Program-made: the position numbers and the translations under genes
In this document: positions 1 through 5,545 of the stretch, in pieces
How the letters are laid out: the number at the start of each line of letters is the position of its first letter
Numbering within the stretch: the stretch's first letter is position 1
Notes under the pieces: model-generated
Seen by the model: only the letters and a program-made list of their open reading frames with translations
Told to the model about the DNA's origin: nothing
Database searches by the model: none
Assembly (NCBI GenBank): GCA_946221765.1
Contig: CAMIMK010000221.1
Location: 1 to 5,545, forward strand
Direction: 5' to 3'
From: an uncultured Rhodovulum sp.
GTDB taxonomy: Bacteria; Pseudomonadota; Alphaproteobacteria; Rhodobacterales; Rhodobacteraceae
DNA length: 5,545 bases

Positions 1-1447
1 GCTGCGGGCCGGCGCCCTGGCCCTGCCGCTCGCGGTGGGCGTCTCCGGCCTGCCGGGCGTCCTCGCGCCGGCCCTGGCGCAGCCGGCGACGGCGCCGGTC
101 AGCTTCTCGGACCTGTCGAAGCGGCTGAGCCCGGCGGTCGTGAACATCACGACCTCCACCAATGTCGCCGGCGTCGCGGAGGGCCCCCGGCCGATCGTGC
201 CCGAGGGCTCGCCCTTCGAGGAATTCTTCCGCGACTACCTGGACCGCCAGCCCGGGCAGGGCCCGCAGCGGCGCTCCAGCGCGCTCGGCTCGGGCTTCAT
301 CATCTCCGACGACGGCTTCATCGTCACCAACAACCACGTCATCGAATCCGCCGACGAGATCGAGGTCGAGCTCTTCGAGGGGGGCAAGCTGGAGGCCGAG
401 GTCGTCGGCCGCGATCCGCGCACCGACATCGCGCTCCTGAAGGTCCAGAGCGACGTGCGCCTGCCCTTCGTCAGCTTCGGGAATTCCGATGCGGCCGAGG
501 TCGGCGACTGGGTGCTGGCGATCGGCAACCCCCTCGGGCAGGGCTTCTCGGTCTCCGCCGGCATCATCTCGGCGCGCAATCGCACGTTGCAGGGGTCCTA
601 CGACGACTTCATCCAGACCGATGCCGCGATCAACCGGGGCAATTCCGGCGGGCCGCTCTTCAACATGGCGGGCGAGGTCATCGGCGTGAACACCGCGATC
701 CTCAGCCCCAACGGCGGCTCGATCGGCATCGGCTTCGCCATGTCGTCCGAAGTCGTCTCGCGCGTCGTGGCGCAGCTGCGCGACTTCGGCGTGACCCGCC
801 GCGGCTGGCTCGGGGTCAAGATCCAGAATGTCGAGCCGGACCTCGCCGACGCGATGAACCTGCCTTCGGTCGCGGGGGCGCTCGTCACCGACGTGCCCGG
901 GGGGCCGGCCGCCGAGGCCGGGATGAAGGCCGGCGACGTGGTGATCCGCTATGACGGCGAGCCGGTCGACGATACCCGCGAACTGGTGCGGGTCGTGGCC
1001 GAGACCGAGGTGGGCCGCACCGTCGACATCGTGGTGCTGCGCGAGGGCAAGGAAGTGACGCTTCCCGTCGAGATCGGTCTCCTGCAGGAGGCGACGCCGG
1101 CGGCGGCCGAGAGCCGGGGCGGCGAGGACACCCCCGCCGCCCCGCGGGAGGAGAGCGGCCTCGGCCTCCGGGTGGCGCTCATCGACGACGACCTGCGTGC
1201 CCGCTTCAACCTGGAGCCGGAGGCCACCGGGATCGTCATCGTCGATGTCGACAGCAGCAGCGACGGCTGGGACAAGGGCCTGCGCCCCGGCGATGTGGTG
1301 GCCGAGGTCGGGCAGGAGCCGGTGGCGAGCCCGCGCGACTTCCTGCGCCGGATCGAGGCGGCCGAGCAGTCGGGCCGCCGCTCGGTGCTGATGCTGGTCC
1401 GCCGCGACGGCGCCCCCCGCTTCGTGGCGGTCGCGCTCGGCGGGTGA
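1..1447 (+). CDS. degP: Do-family (HtrA/DegP/DegQ) periplasmic serine endoprotease, N-terminus cut by window edge
   Basis: ATP-independent periplasmic protease/chaperone that degrades or holds misfolded envelope proteins. The frame is open to the left edge. A GTG at 35 is a possible start, but it would leave only about 15 residues before the ALA|Q signal-peptidase site and no basic N-region. In-frame codons from position 2 extend the hydrophobic stretch (LRAGALALPLAV), so the true start is probably upstream. Counting from the GTG at 35, the trypsin-like domain spans about 24-250 with a complete catalytic triad: His101 (TNNHVIE), Asp131 (DPRTDIALLKV) and Ser204 (RGNSGGPLF). PDZ1 follows (about 256-350, carboxylate loop RGWLGV). 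An Ala/Glu/Pro-rich linker (about 351-374) leads to PDZ2 (about 375-470, beginning GLGLRV). Length and order match two-PDZ Do proteases. The DegP versus DegQ/MucD assignment is unresolved; the region before the protease core is short, as in DegQ. It converges on the receptor gene downstream. Confidence 0.95.
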   Translation, partial: LRAGALALPLAVGVSGLPGVLAPALAQPATAPVSFSDLSKRLSPAVVNITTSTNVAGVAEGPRPIVPEGSPFEEFFRDYLDRQPGQGPQRRSSALGSGFIISDDGFIVTNNHVIESADEIEVELFEGGKLEAEVVGRDPRTDIALLKVQSDVRLPFVSFGNSDAAEVGDWVLAIGNPLGQGFSVSAGIISARNRTLQGSYDDFIQTDAAINRGNSGGPLFNMAGEVIGVNTAILSPNGGSIGIGFAMSSEVVSRVVAQLRDFGVTRRGWLGVKIQNVEPDLADAMNLPSVAGALVTDVPGGPAAEAGMKAGDVVIRYDGEPVDDTRELVRVVAETEVGRTVDIVVLREGKEVTLPVEIGLLQEATPAAAESRGGEDTPAAPREESGLGLRVALIDDDLRARFNLEPEATGIVIVDVDSSSDGWDKGLRPGDVVAEVGQEPVASPRDFLRRIEAAEQSGRRSVLMLVRRDGAPRFVAVALGG

Positions 1448-1457
1448 CGCCCGGGGA

Positions 1458-1494
1458 GCGCCTCCCGCCCGGTCCCGGACAGGTCGGGAGGCGC
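1458..1494. terminator. Inverted repeat between convergent genes, probable bidirectional terminator
   Basis: A perfect 10-bp inverted repeat, GCGCCTCCCG (1458-1467) and CGGGAGGCGC (1485-1494), has a 17-nt loop. It lies in the 55-bp gap between the converging protease and receptor stop codons. The plus strand continues with TTGT, so any U tract is weak, as is common in GC-rich genomes. A competing 7-bp pair, CCGGACA (1475-1481) with TGTCCGG (1496-1502), overlaps the right arm, so two alternative folds are possible. The terminator role is inferred from position and stem strength. Confidence 0.65.
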
Positions 1495-2025
1495 TTGTCC
1501 GGTCAGAACCGGGCGCTGACCGTCAGCATCGCGTTGAGCGGATTGCCATAGTAGGAGTCGGTGTAGGCGTCGGCCAGATAGCTCTTGTCGAAGACGTTGT
1601 TGACGTTGAGCTGCGCCGACCAGCGCGCGTTGAACTCGTAGCGGGCCATTGCGTCCACCACCATGTAGTCCGGCTGGGTGACGCGGAGGGTGACACCCTC
1701 GCCGGTCGTCGACTCGCCATAGGTCTCGCTCTGCCAGCGGAAGCCGCCCCCCACGGTAAGCTGCGACAATGCGCCGGGCAGGGTGTAGGTGGAGAAGAGC
1801 TTCAGCGTATGCCGGGGCTTGGCGGTGTCGAACTCCTCGCCCCCCTCCTTGAGGTCCATGGTCGAGGCCCCGAGGAAATAGTTCCAGCCGGGCGCGATCT
1901 CGCCGGCGAATTCCAGCTCCAGTCCCCGCGCCTCGACCCCCTTCGCGCCGCGGTAGGCCGGATTGATGGTGCCGGGCACGAGATTGCTGCCGTCCTCGGT
2001 CCCGACATTGTCGAGATAGGTGTCG

Positions 2026-2029
2026 AAAA
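2026..2029 (-). other. Frameshift site 2: extra base in A4/T4 run of the receptor
   Basis: On the coding strand the sequence reads ACCCATTTTCGACACC. The upstream frame gives LVATLTHF and then RHLSRQCR, which is not receptor-like. The next frame gives FDTYLDNVGTEDGS, which continues a barrel strand normally. Deleting one T gives THFDTYLDNVG with no other change. The site is near residue 557 of the repaired receptor. A homopolymer indel could be a real mutation or a read error. Confidence 0.8.
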
Positions 2030-3387
2030 TGGGTGAGCGTCGCCACCAGCCGGTCGTCGAAAAGCTCGCCCTTGGCGCCGATCTCGCGGTTCTTGCCCAC
2101 CGTGGGATCGAGCAGGTTGCCGTTCCGGTCAAGGTAGTCCTGCGGCTCGAACACCTCGCTGTAGCTGGCATAGAGCGACCAGTCGTCGGTGAGATCCCAG
2201 ACGGCCCCGGCGAAGGGGGTGAACGCCTCGAACTCGGTGAAGCCTTCACCGTAGTTGAAGACCTGGTTCGTCTTGATCGTCGTGTAGCGGCCGCCCAGCA
2301 CCAGATGGAGGCTGTCCGTCACGCTGAAGCGGCCGGAGGCAAGCGCCGAGAGCTTGGTGCGGTTGTCCTCCCAGTCGGCGTCGCCCTCGTTCCAGTCCGG
2401 CATCGGATAGTCGCCGGTCCAGTCGAACAGGCTGCCGATCTCCTCGGGCGTGCCGGAATAGCCCGGCCAGTCGCGCTTCATCCAGTCCTTGTCGCCGTGG
2501 AGGACGAAATTGAGGGTGTGGGTCCGGCCCAGGAACTGCACCGGGCCGGTGAGGCTCGCATCGAGGGCGACGAGCTGGTTGTGGTCGGAGCCCTTCCACG
2601 GGTTGGAGTTGAGCCCGAGCCCGGTTGTCTCGTCGAGGTCTCCCCACATGTAGAGCAGTTCGGCGTCATACTTGCGGTTGACGCCCGAGAGGGTGACATC
2701 GGCGGTCCAGCCGTTGTCGAAACCATGCTCCAGCTTGGCCATGGCGGTGGTCTGCCAGCTCGACCAGTGCGCCCAGTCGGCGGCATTCGAGAAGCTGCGG
2801 CCGAAATGCGTCCGGTTCCCGTTCGAGAAGACCATCGGCACGCCGCCCCATTTCGAGCCGATCGGGTCGTGGTTGCGGTGTTCCAGGCTGAAGGTGAGCC
2901 GGGTCGCCTCGGTGAGGTCGGCCTCGATGGTGCCGTAGTAGGTCTGCTTGTCGACGCTGTAGCGGTCGACGAAGGAGCCTTCGGTGGCCGCGTCGAGGAT
3001 GAAGCGGCTGCGCACCGTGCCCTCACGGTTCACCGGCGTCGAGACATCGAGCGTACCGCCGTAGCGGTCCCAGCTGCCGGCCCGCACCGCCGTCGTGGCC
3101 GCGAATTCGGAGCTCTTCGCCCGCTTGCGGGTGATCGCCACCGCCGCCCCCGGCTCGCCGGTCCCGGTCAGCAGGCCCGTCGCCCCGCGCAGCACTTCCA
3201 CCCGGTCGACCGTCGCGGTCGAGGAATGCAGGGAGACGCCGCTGAACCAGCCCTGGTAGGTGGGGATGTTCATGCCGTCGATGATGTAGTTCGACACCCA
3301 GAACCCGCGGGAATAGGTGCTGTCCCGGTCGGTCTCCGAGGTCTGCGCCGAGATGCCGGTGGTATAGGCGAGGATGTCCAGCGTCGA

Positions 3388-3397
3388 CTGCATGCAG
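3388..3397 (-). other. Frameshift site 1: apparent TGCA tandem duplication in the receptor plug
   Basis: The palindrome CTGCATGCAG contains TGCA twice (3389-3392 and 3393-3396). Before it the coding frame reads QRIADQNL, and after it another frame reads STLDILAYTTGIS. These are the two halves of the conserved segment that follows SIRETPQAVSVVT in this receptor family. Removing one TGCA restores QRIADQNLQSTLDIL and leaves CTGCAG, a PstI recognition sequence. The insertion falls near residue 104. Confidence 0.8.
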
Positions 3398-3703
3398 GTT
3401 CTGGTCCGCGATGCGCTGCGCGGTGACGACGCTGACCGCCTGCGGCGTTTCGCGGATGCTGAGCGGCAGGCCGGTGGCGCTGGCCGCCACCGGCGCCTGG
3501 TCGCTGCCCGAGCCCTCGGTGCTGCCGTCGCCCTCGCCCTCGACCGTGATGGCGCCGAGCACGGTGTCCGTCGCCGGCCCTGTCGTGTCCTGGGCGGCGG
3601 CGCCACCGGCCGCCGCCAGCACCAGCGCCGTGACCGACACGGCCCGGCGGCGATGATCTGCTGTATGTCCCCGAGCTATCCGCTGCACCCCGAGATCCCC
3701 CAT

Positions 3704-3867
3704 TGTCCTTCGACGCTGGCTGGCTCGGGGCTCGCTTCCGGACCGGACTTTCGGAGGCGCGTGCGGCGAGGACAAGGGGGCCGTCGCCGCTTGCGGCCGA
3801 AGCGTGGCCGTGGCGCATCACACCGGGGGTCGTGCCACGCGGGATGCGCGTTCGGCCTTGCGGCCTT
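3704..3867 (-). other. Gap between SDR gene and receptor: leader region with weak hairpins
   Basis: These 164 bp lie downstream of the SDR stop and upstream of the receptor ATG. The receptor frame stays open back to an ATG at 3775 (24 codons upstream), so part may be coding if the start is wrong. Possible secondary structures are GCGTGGC (3802-3808) with GCCACGC (3834-3840), loop 25, and GCCG/CGGC around CTTG (3786-3797). Neither has a U tract, so termination after the SDR is unproven. I see no convincing AT-rich Fur box, Irr box or sigma-70 promoter. Confidence 0.4.
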
Positions 3868-4635
3868 CTACCAGCAGGTGAAGCCCGCGTCGGCAACCAC
3901 CGTCGTTCCGGTGACGAGGCTGGCGGCGTCCGAGGCGAGGAAATGCACCACCGAGGCGATCTCGTGGGGCTGGCCCATGCGGTGCATCGGCGTATCGCGC
4001 AGCCAGACCTCCATCATCGACTGGTCGCCACATTTCGTCATCTCGGTCTCGATATAGGTCGGCGCCACCGCATTGACCCGCACCCCCCGGTCGGCCCATT
4101 CGGCCGCGAGCGACGAAGTCATCTGATGGACCGCCGCCTTGGAGGCATTGTAGTAGGTCTGCTTCTGCGGCCGGTTCGAGATGAACCCGGACATCGAGCC
4201 GATGTTGACGATGGCGCCCCGGCCGGCGGCCAGCATCGGCCGAGCGAAGGCGCGGTTGCACCAGAAGACGCCGTTGTAGTTGACGTCGTTCACATGCAGC
4301 CAGTGTTCGTCCGTCACGTCCTCGGCGGCGGTGCCGGACCGGGCGATGCCGGCATTGGCGACGAGGATGTCGACCCGGCCATGGGCGGCGATCACCTTGT
4401 CGGCGAGGGCATTGACCTCGGCCGGCCTGGTCACGTCGACGGCATGGGCCTCGGCGGAATGACCCTGGGCCGTGAGCTTCGCGAGCCCCTCGTGCGCCAC
4501 GGCCTCGTCGATGTCGGCGATGATGACATGGGCGCCGTGCTCGGCCAGCGCATCGCAGATGCAGAGGCCGATGCCGCGGCCCCCGCCGGTGACGACGGCG
4601 ACGCGGCCATCCAGCCGGAATTTCTCGGTATACAT
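3868..4635 (-). CDS. SDR-family NAD(P)-dependent oxidoreductase of the sugar/polyol type
   Basis: Classical short-chain dehydrogenase of 255 residues, the usual length, acting as a cytosolic NAD(P)-linked alcohol/carbonyl oxidoreductase. Visible motifs are the Rossmann TGGGRGIG at 16-23, Asp41 at the end of the second strand (favours NAD over NADP), NAG at 94-96, and Asn119 in VNYNG. The catalytic Ser is probably Ser147 in GSMSG, followed by the YNASK box with Tyr162 and Lys166. SMSG, NRPQ and YNASKAAV in sequence resemble polyol and ketose reductases/dehydrogenases. The C-terminus ends ADAGFTCW, with Ala where DGG is usual. It follows the aldolase gene by 32 bp and is probably last in the kinase-aldolase-SDR operon. 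Plausible roles are handling the lactaldehyde or glycolaldehyde released by the aldolase, or oxidising the sugar or polyol feeding the pathway. The substrate cannot be read from sequence alone. Confidence 0.92.
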   Translation of the reverse strand: MYTEKFRLDGRVAVVTGGGRGIGLCICDALAEHGAHVIIADIDEAVAHEGLAKLTAQGHSAEAHAVDVTRPAEVNALADKVIAAHGRVDILVANAGIARSGTAAEDVTDEHWLHVNDVNYNGVFWCNRAFARPMLAAGRGAIVNIGSMSGFISNRPQKQTYYNASKAAVHQMTSSLAAEWADRGVRVNAVAPTYIETEMTKCGDQSMMEVWLRDTPMHRMGQPHEIASVVHFLASDAASLVTGTTVVADAGFTCW

Positions 4636-4642
4636 GGGGTTT

Positions 4643-4647
4643 CCTCC
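4643..4647 (-). promoter_or_regulatory. Ribosome binding site of the SDR gene
   Basis: GGAGG on the minus strand lies 7 nt before the ATG at 4633-4635, within the 32-bp gap after the aldolase stop. It fixes the SDR start and supports independent translation initiation within one operon mRNA. Confidence 0.85.
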
Positions 4648-4667
4648 GGTTTCGTCTGTTCTTGGCG

Positions 4668-5345
4668 TCAGGCGTCGATGAACGGGTGGCGGCCGGGCAT
4701 CGCGAAGCGGGTGCGGCGCAGCTCCACCAGCCGGTCGATCTCGCGCTGCGAGAATTCCTTCGGTCCCCCGTAGGCGGCGGCGAGGTAGACGACCTTCGCG
4801 TAATAGTCGAGCGCCTCCATCTTGAACCAGGCGCTCTGCAGGTCATGCCCGCAGGAGAGCGCGCCGTGGTTCTCCAGAAGCAGCGCGTCGTGGCGCTTCA
4901 GCGCCGGAATGATCGCCTCGGCCAGCTCCGGGGTGGAGGGCAGGCCATAGGGGGTCAGGGGCACTTCGCCGAGGAAGATCGTCGACTCCGGCATGATCTG
5001 CTCGACGAGGGGCTTGCCGCAGATGGCATGGACGGTCGCATAGACCGGATGGGCGTGGACGACGGCGCGGACATCCTCGCGCTGGTCGTAGACGACGAGA
5101 TGCATCTTGATCTCGCTGGACGGCTTGTAGGCGCAGTCCTCGACGAGGGTGCCCGTGCGGTCGATCCGGCAGATCATGTCGGGCGTCATGTAGCCCTTCG
5201 ACACCCCGGTCGGGGTGCAGAGGAGCGTGCCGTCCTCGAGCAGGACGGAGATGTTCCCGTCGTTGGCGGCACCCATGCCCTTGTCATAGGCCCGCTTGCC
5301 GATGTCGCAGATCTGGCGGCGGAGGGAGTCGATGTCTGTGGTCAT
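4668..5345 (-). CDS. Class II aldolase/adducin-family protein, L-fuculose-phosphate aldolase-like
   Basis: Zinc-dependent class II aldolase of 225 residues, close to E. coli FucA (about 215). Such enzymes cleave a ketose-1-phosphate to dihydroxyacetone phosphate and an aldehyde, or act as related epimerases or decarboxylases. Key residues are GNIS at 30-33 and TPTGVSKG at 44-51 (phosphate-binding side), catalytic Glu78 in KPSSE, zinc ligands His97 and His99 in HAHP, and His160 in ENHG. The spacings Glu-19-His and His-61-His equal those of FucA (E73, H92, H94, H155), so the active site looks intact. The ATG at 5343-5345 has GGAGG 5 nt upstream. It lies 24 bp after the kinase stop and 32 bp before the SDR, which argues for an operon. 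With a rhamnulokinase-like kinase beside it, aldol cleavage of a 6-deoxyketose-1-phosphate is the best guess. L-ribulose-5-phosphate 4-epimerase or 3-oxo-tetronate-4-phosphate decarboxylase activity remains possible. Confidence 0.92.
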   Translation of the reverse strand: MTTDIDSLRRQICDIGKRAYDKGMGAANDGNISVLLEDGTLLCTPTGVSKGYMTPDMICRIDRTGTLVEDCAYKPSSEIKMHLVVYDQREDVRAVVHAHPVYATVHAICGKPLVEQIMPESTIFLGEVPLTPYGLPSTPELAEAIIPALKRHDALLLENHGALSCGHDLQSAWFKMEALDYYAKVVYLAAAYGGPKEFSQREIDRLVELRRTRFAMPGRHPFIDA

Positions 5346-5350
5346 GGTGT

Positions 5351-5355
5351 CCTCC
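5351..5355 (-). promoter_or_regulatory. Ribosome binding site of the class II aldolase gene
   Basis: GGAGG on the minus strand lies 5 nt before the ATG at 5343-5345, within the 24-bp gap after the kinase stop. It supports the chosen aldolase start. Confidence 0.85.
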
Positions 5356-5369
5356 CGGGACGGGTCGGC

Positions 5370-5545
5370 TTAGGGGTCGAAACGCTGGATCTCGCCGGCT
5401 GCCGCGACGCGGGCCTGGCCTTCGGCCAGGCTCCGGAGGGCGCCGAGGGCGAGGAACTGGACGATGGCATTGCCGGCGGCGCTCGCCTCGACCGGGCCGG
5501 CGCGGACCGGGCGGCCAAGGGCCTGTGCGAGGCCGGCACAGAAGG
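5370..5545 (-). CDS. FGGY-family carbohydrate kinase, rhamnulokinase-like, C-terminal 57 residues only
   Basis: The frame enters from the right edge and ends at TAA (5370-5372). The 57 visible residues start FCAGLAQALGRPVRAGPVEA and continue SAAGNAIVQFLALG, ending EIQRFDP. The segment GRPV-x-AGPVEA-x-x-x-GNA-x-VQ-x-x-ALG is characteristic of the C-terminal ATPase subdomain of FGGY kinases. RhaB-type rhamnulokinases show the same AGPVEAS-x-x-GN pattern. Such enzymes phosphorylate a ketose, for example L-rhamnulose to L-rhamnulose-1-phosphate, in the cytosol. The catalytic Asp and the N-terminal sugar-binding part lie outside the window, so specificity cannot be settled. The gene is 24 bp upstream of the aldolase on the same strand and is probably co-transcribed with it. 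Confidence 0.82.
   Translation of the reverse strand, partial: FCAGLAQALGRPVRAGPVEASAAGNAIVQFLALGALRSLAEGQARVAAAGEIQRFDP

Larger units (their letters stand above)
1503..3703 (-). pseudogene. TonB-dependent siderophore receptor, disrupted by two frameshifts
   Basis: Outer-membrane beta-barrel receptor of the FhuE/FpvA/FoxA type, importing ferric siderophores using TonB-ExbBD energy. It is read in three frames: 3703 to about 3397 (N-terminus and early plug), about 3396 to 2030 (plug and most of barrel), and about 2025 to 1503 (last strands). The chosen ATG (3701-3703) precedes a signal peptide (RRR, hydrophobic core, GGAAAQ|D, about residues 1-38). A weak AAGGA lies only 2 nt upstream, so the start is uncertain. 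Counting in the repaired frame: TonB-box-like TVLGAITVEG near 47-56; SIRETPQAVSVVT at 82-94; plug motif VDRVEVLRGATGLLTGTGEP about 164-183; barrel from about 200 to 731. The C-terminal LTVSARF ends in Phe, as in BAM-assembled barrels. The usual G-x-VN-x-VTKRP after the plug loop reads AAVAITRKRA here. Removing 4 bp and 1 bp at the two sites gives exactly 732 codons. As written, no complete receptor can be made. A sequencing or assembly error is the main alternative. Confidence 0.88.

Noticed and set aside
949..1502. Minus-strand open frame continuing from the receptor's middle frame across the protease gene
   Set aside because: After the second frameshift it loses receptor character, becomes Arg/Ser/Pro-rich, and runs opposite the well-supported protease. 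It is a stop-free shadow frame.
2020..3426. 468-codon open frame on the plus strand, antisense to the receptor
   Set aside because: Its product is rich in Val, Arg, Glu, Gly and Ala with no recognisable domain, and it mirrors receptor codons. Long antisense frames are expected in GC-rich coding DNA. The minus strand gives clear receptor motifs.
3786..3840. Short inverted repeats as a terminator, riboswitch or Fur/Irr operator before the receptor
   Set aside because: Stems are 4-7 bp with long or tiny loops and no U tract, and no 19-bp Fur-like palindrome is visible. Such repeats arise easily in GC-rich DNA.
3703..4773. 356-codon plus-strand open frame opposite the SDR gene
   Set aside because: It has no motifs or ribosome binding site. 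The minus strand encodes a complete SDR with all catalytic motifs and a strong GGAGG.
5342..5539. 65-codon minus-strand open frame with its own ATG near the right edge
   Set aside because: It is Ser/Pro/Arg/Ala-rich and out of frame with the FGGY kinase C-terminus, which has recognisable AGPVEAS and GNAIVQ motifs.
1..5545. CRISPR arrays, tRNAs, insertion sequences, or a defence or novel system
   Set aside because: No regularly spaced repeats, cloverleaf, transposase, terminal inverted repeats or unfamiliar gene cluster were seen on either strand. All five genes fall in known families.

Overview
The window comes from a Gram-negative bacterium with a GC-rich genome. It carries a periplasmic HtrA/Deg protease and an outer-membrane TonB-dependent receptor. 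GC-rich codon use, the type of Do-family protease and the FGGY kinase / class II aldolase / SDR sugar cassette fit an alphaproteobacterium best, but no ribosomal or other marker gene is present to prove this.

Layout. Positions 1-1447 (+) hold a Do-family serine protease whose signal peptide runs off the left edge. It ends in a 55-bp convergent intergenic gap with a strong inverted repeat (1458-1494), a probable shared terminator. Facing it on the minus strand is a TonB-dependent siderophore receptor (1503-3703) broken by two frameshifts. One is an apparent 4-bp TGCA duplication at 3389-3396. The other is one extra base in an A4/T4 run at 2026-2029. Removing these five bases gives exactly 732 codons ending in a C-terminal Phe, so the gene was recently whole or is broken only in this assembly.

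Upstream of the receptor, after a 164-bp gap, is a tight minus-strand operon read from right to left. It holds the C-terminus of an FGGY, rhamnulokinase-like sugar kinase (5370-5545, cut by the right edge), a class II (FucA-type) zinc aldolase (4668-5345) and a classical SDR oxidoreductase (3868-4635). Gaps are 24 and 32 bp, and the last two genes each have a clear GGAGG ribosome binding site. The likely logic is ketose to ketose-1-phosphate (kinase), then cleavage to dihydroxyacetone phosphate plus an aldehyde (aldolase), with the SDR acting on the aldehyde or on the sugar or polyol. L-rhamnulose or L-fuculose is the most plausible substrate class, but the window does not fix it.

I see no tRNA, rRNA, CRISPR array, insertion sequence or clearly novel system. 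The most unusual feature is the doubly frameshifted receptor and the palindromic TGCA duplication inside it.
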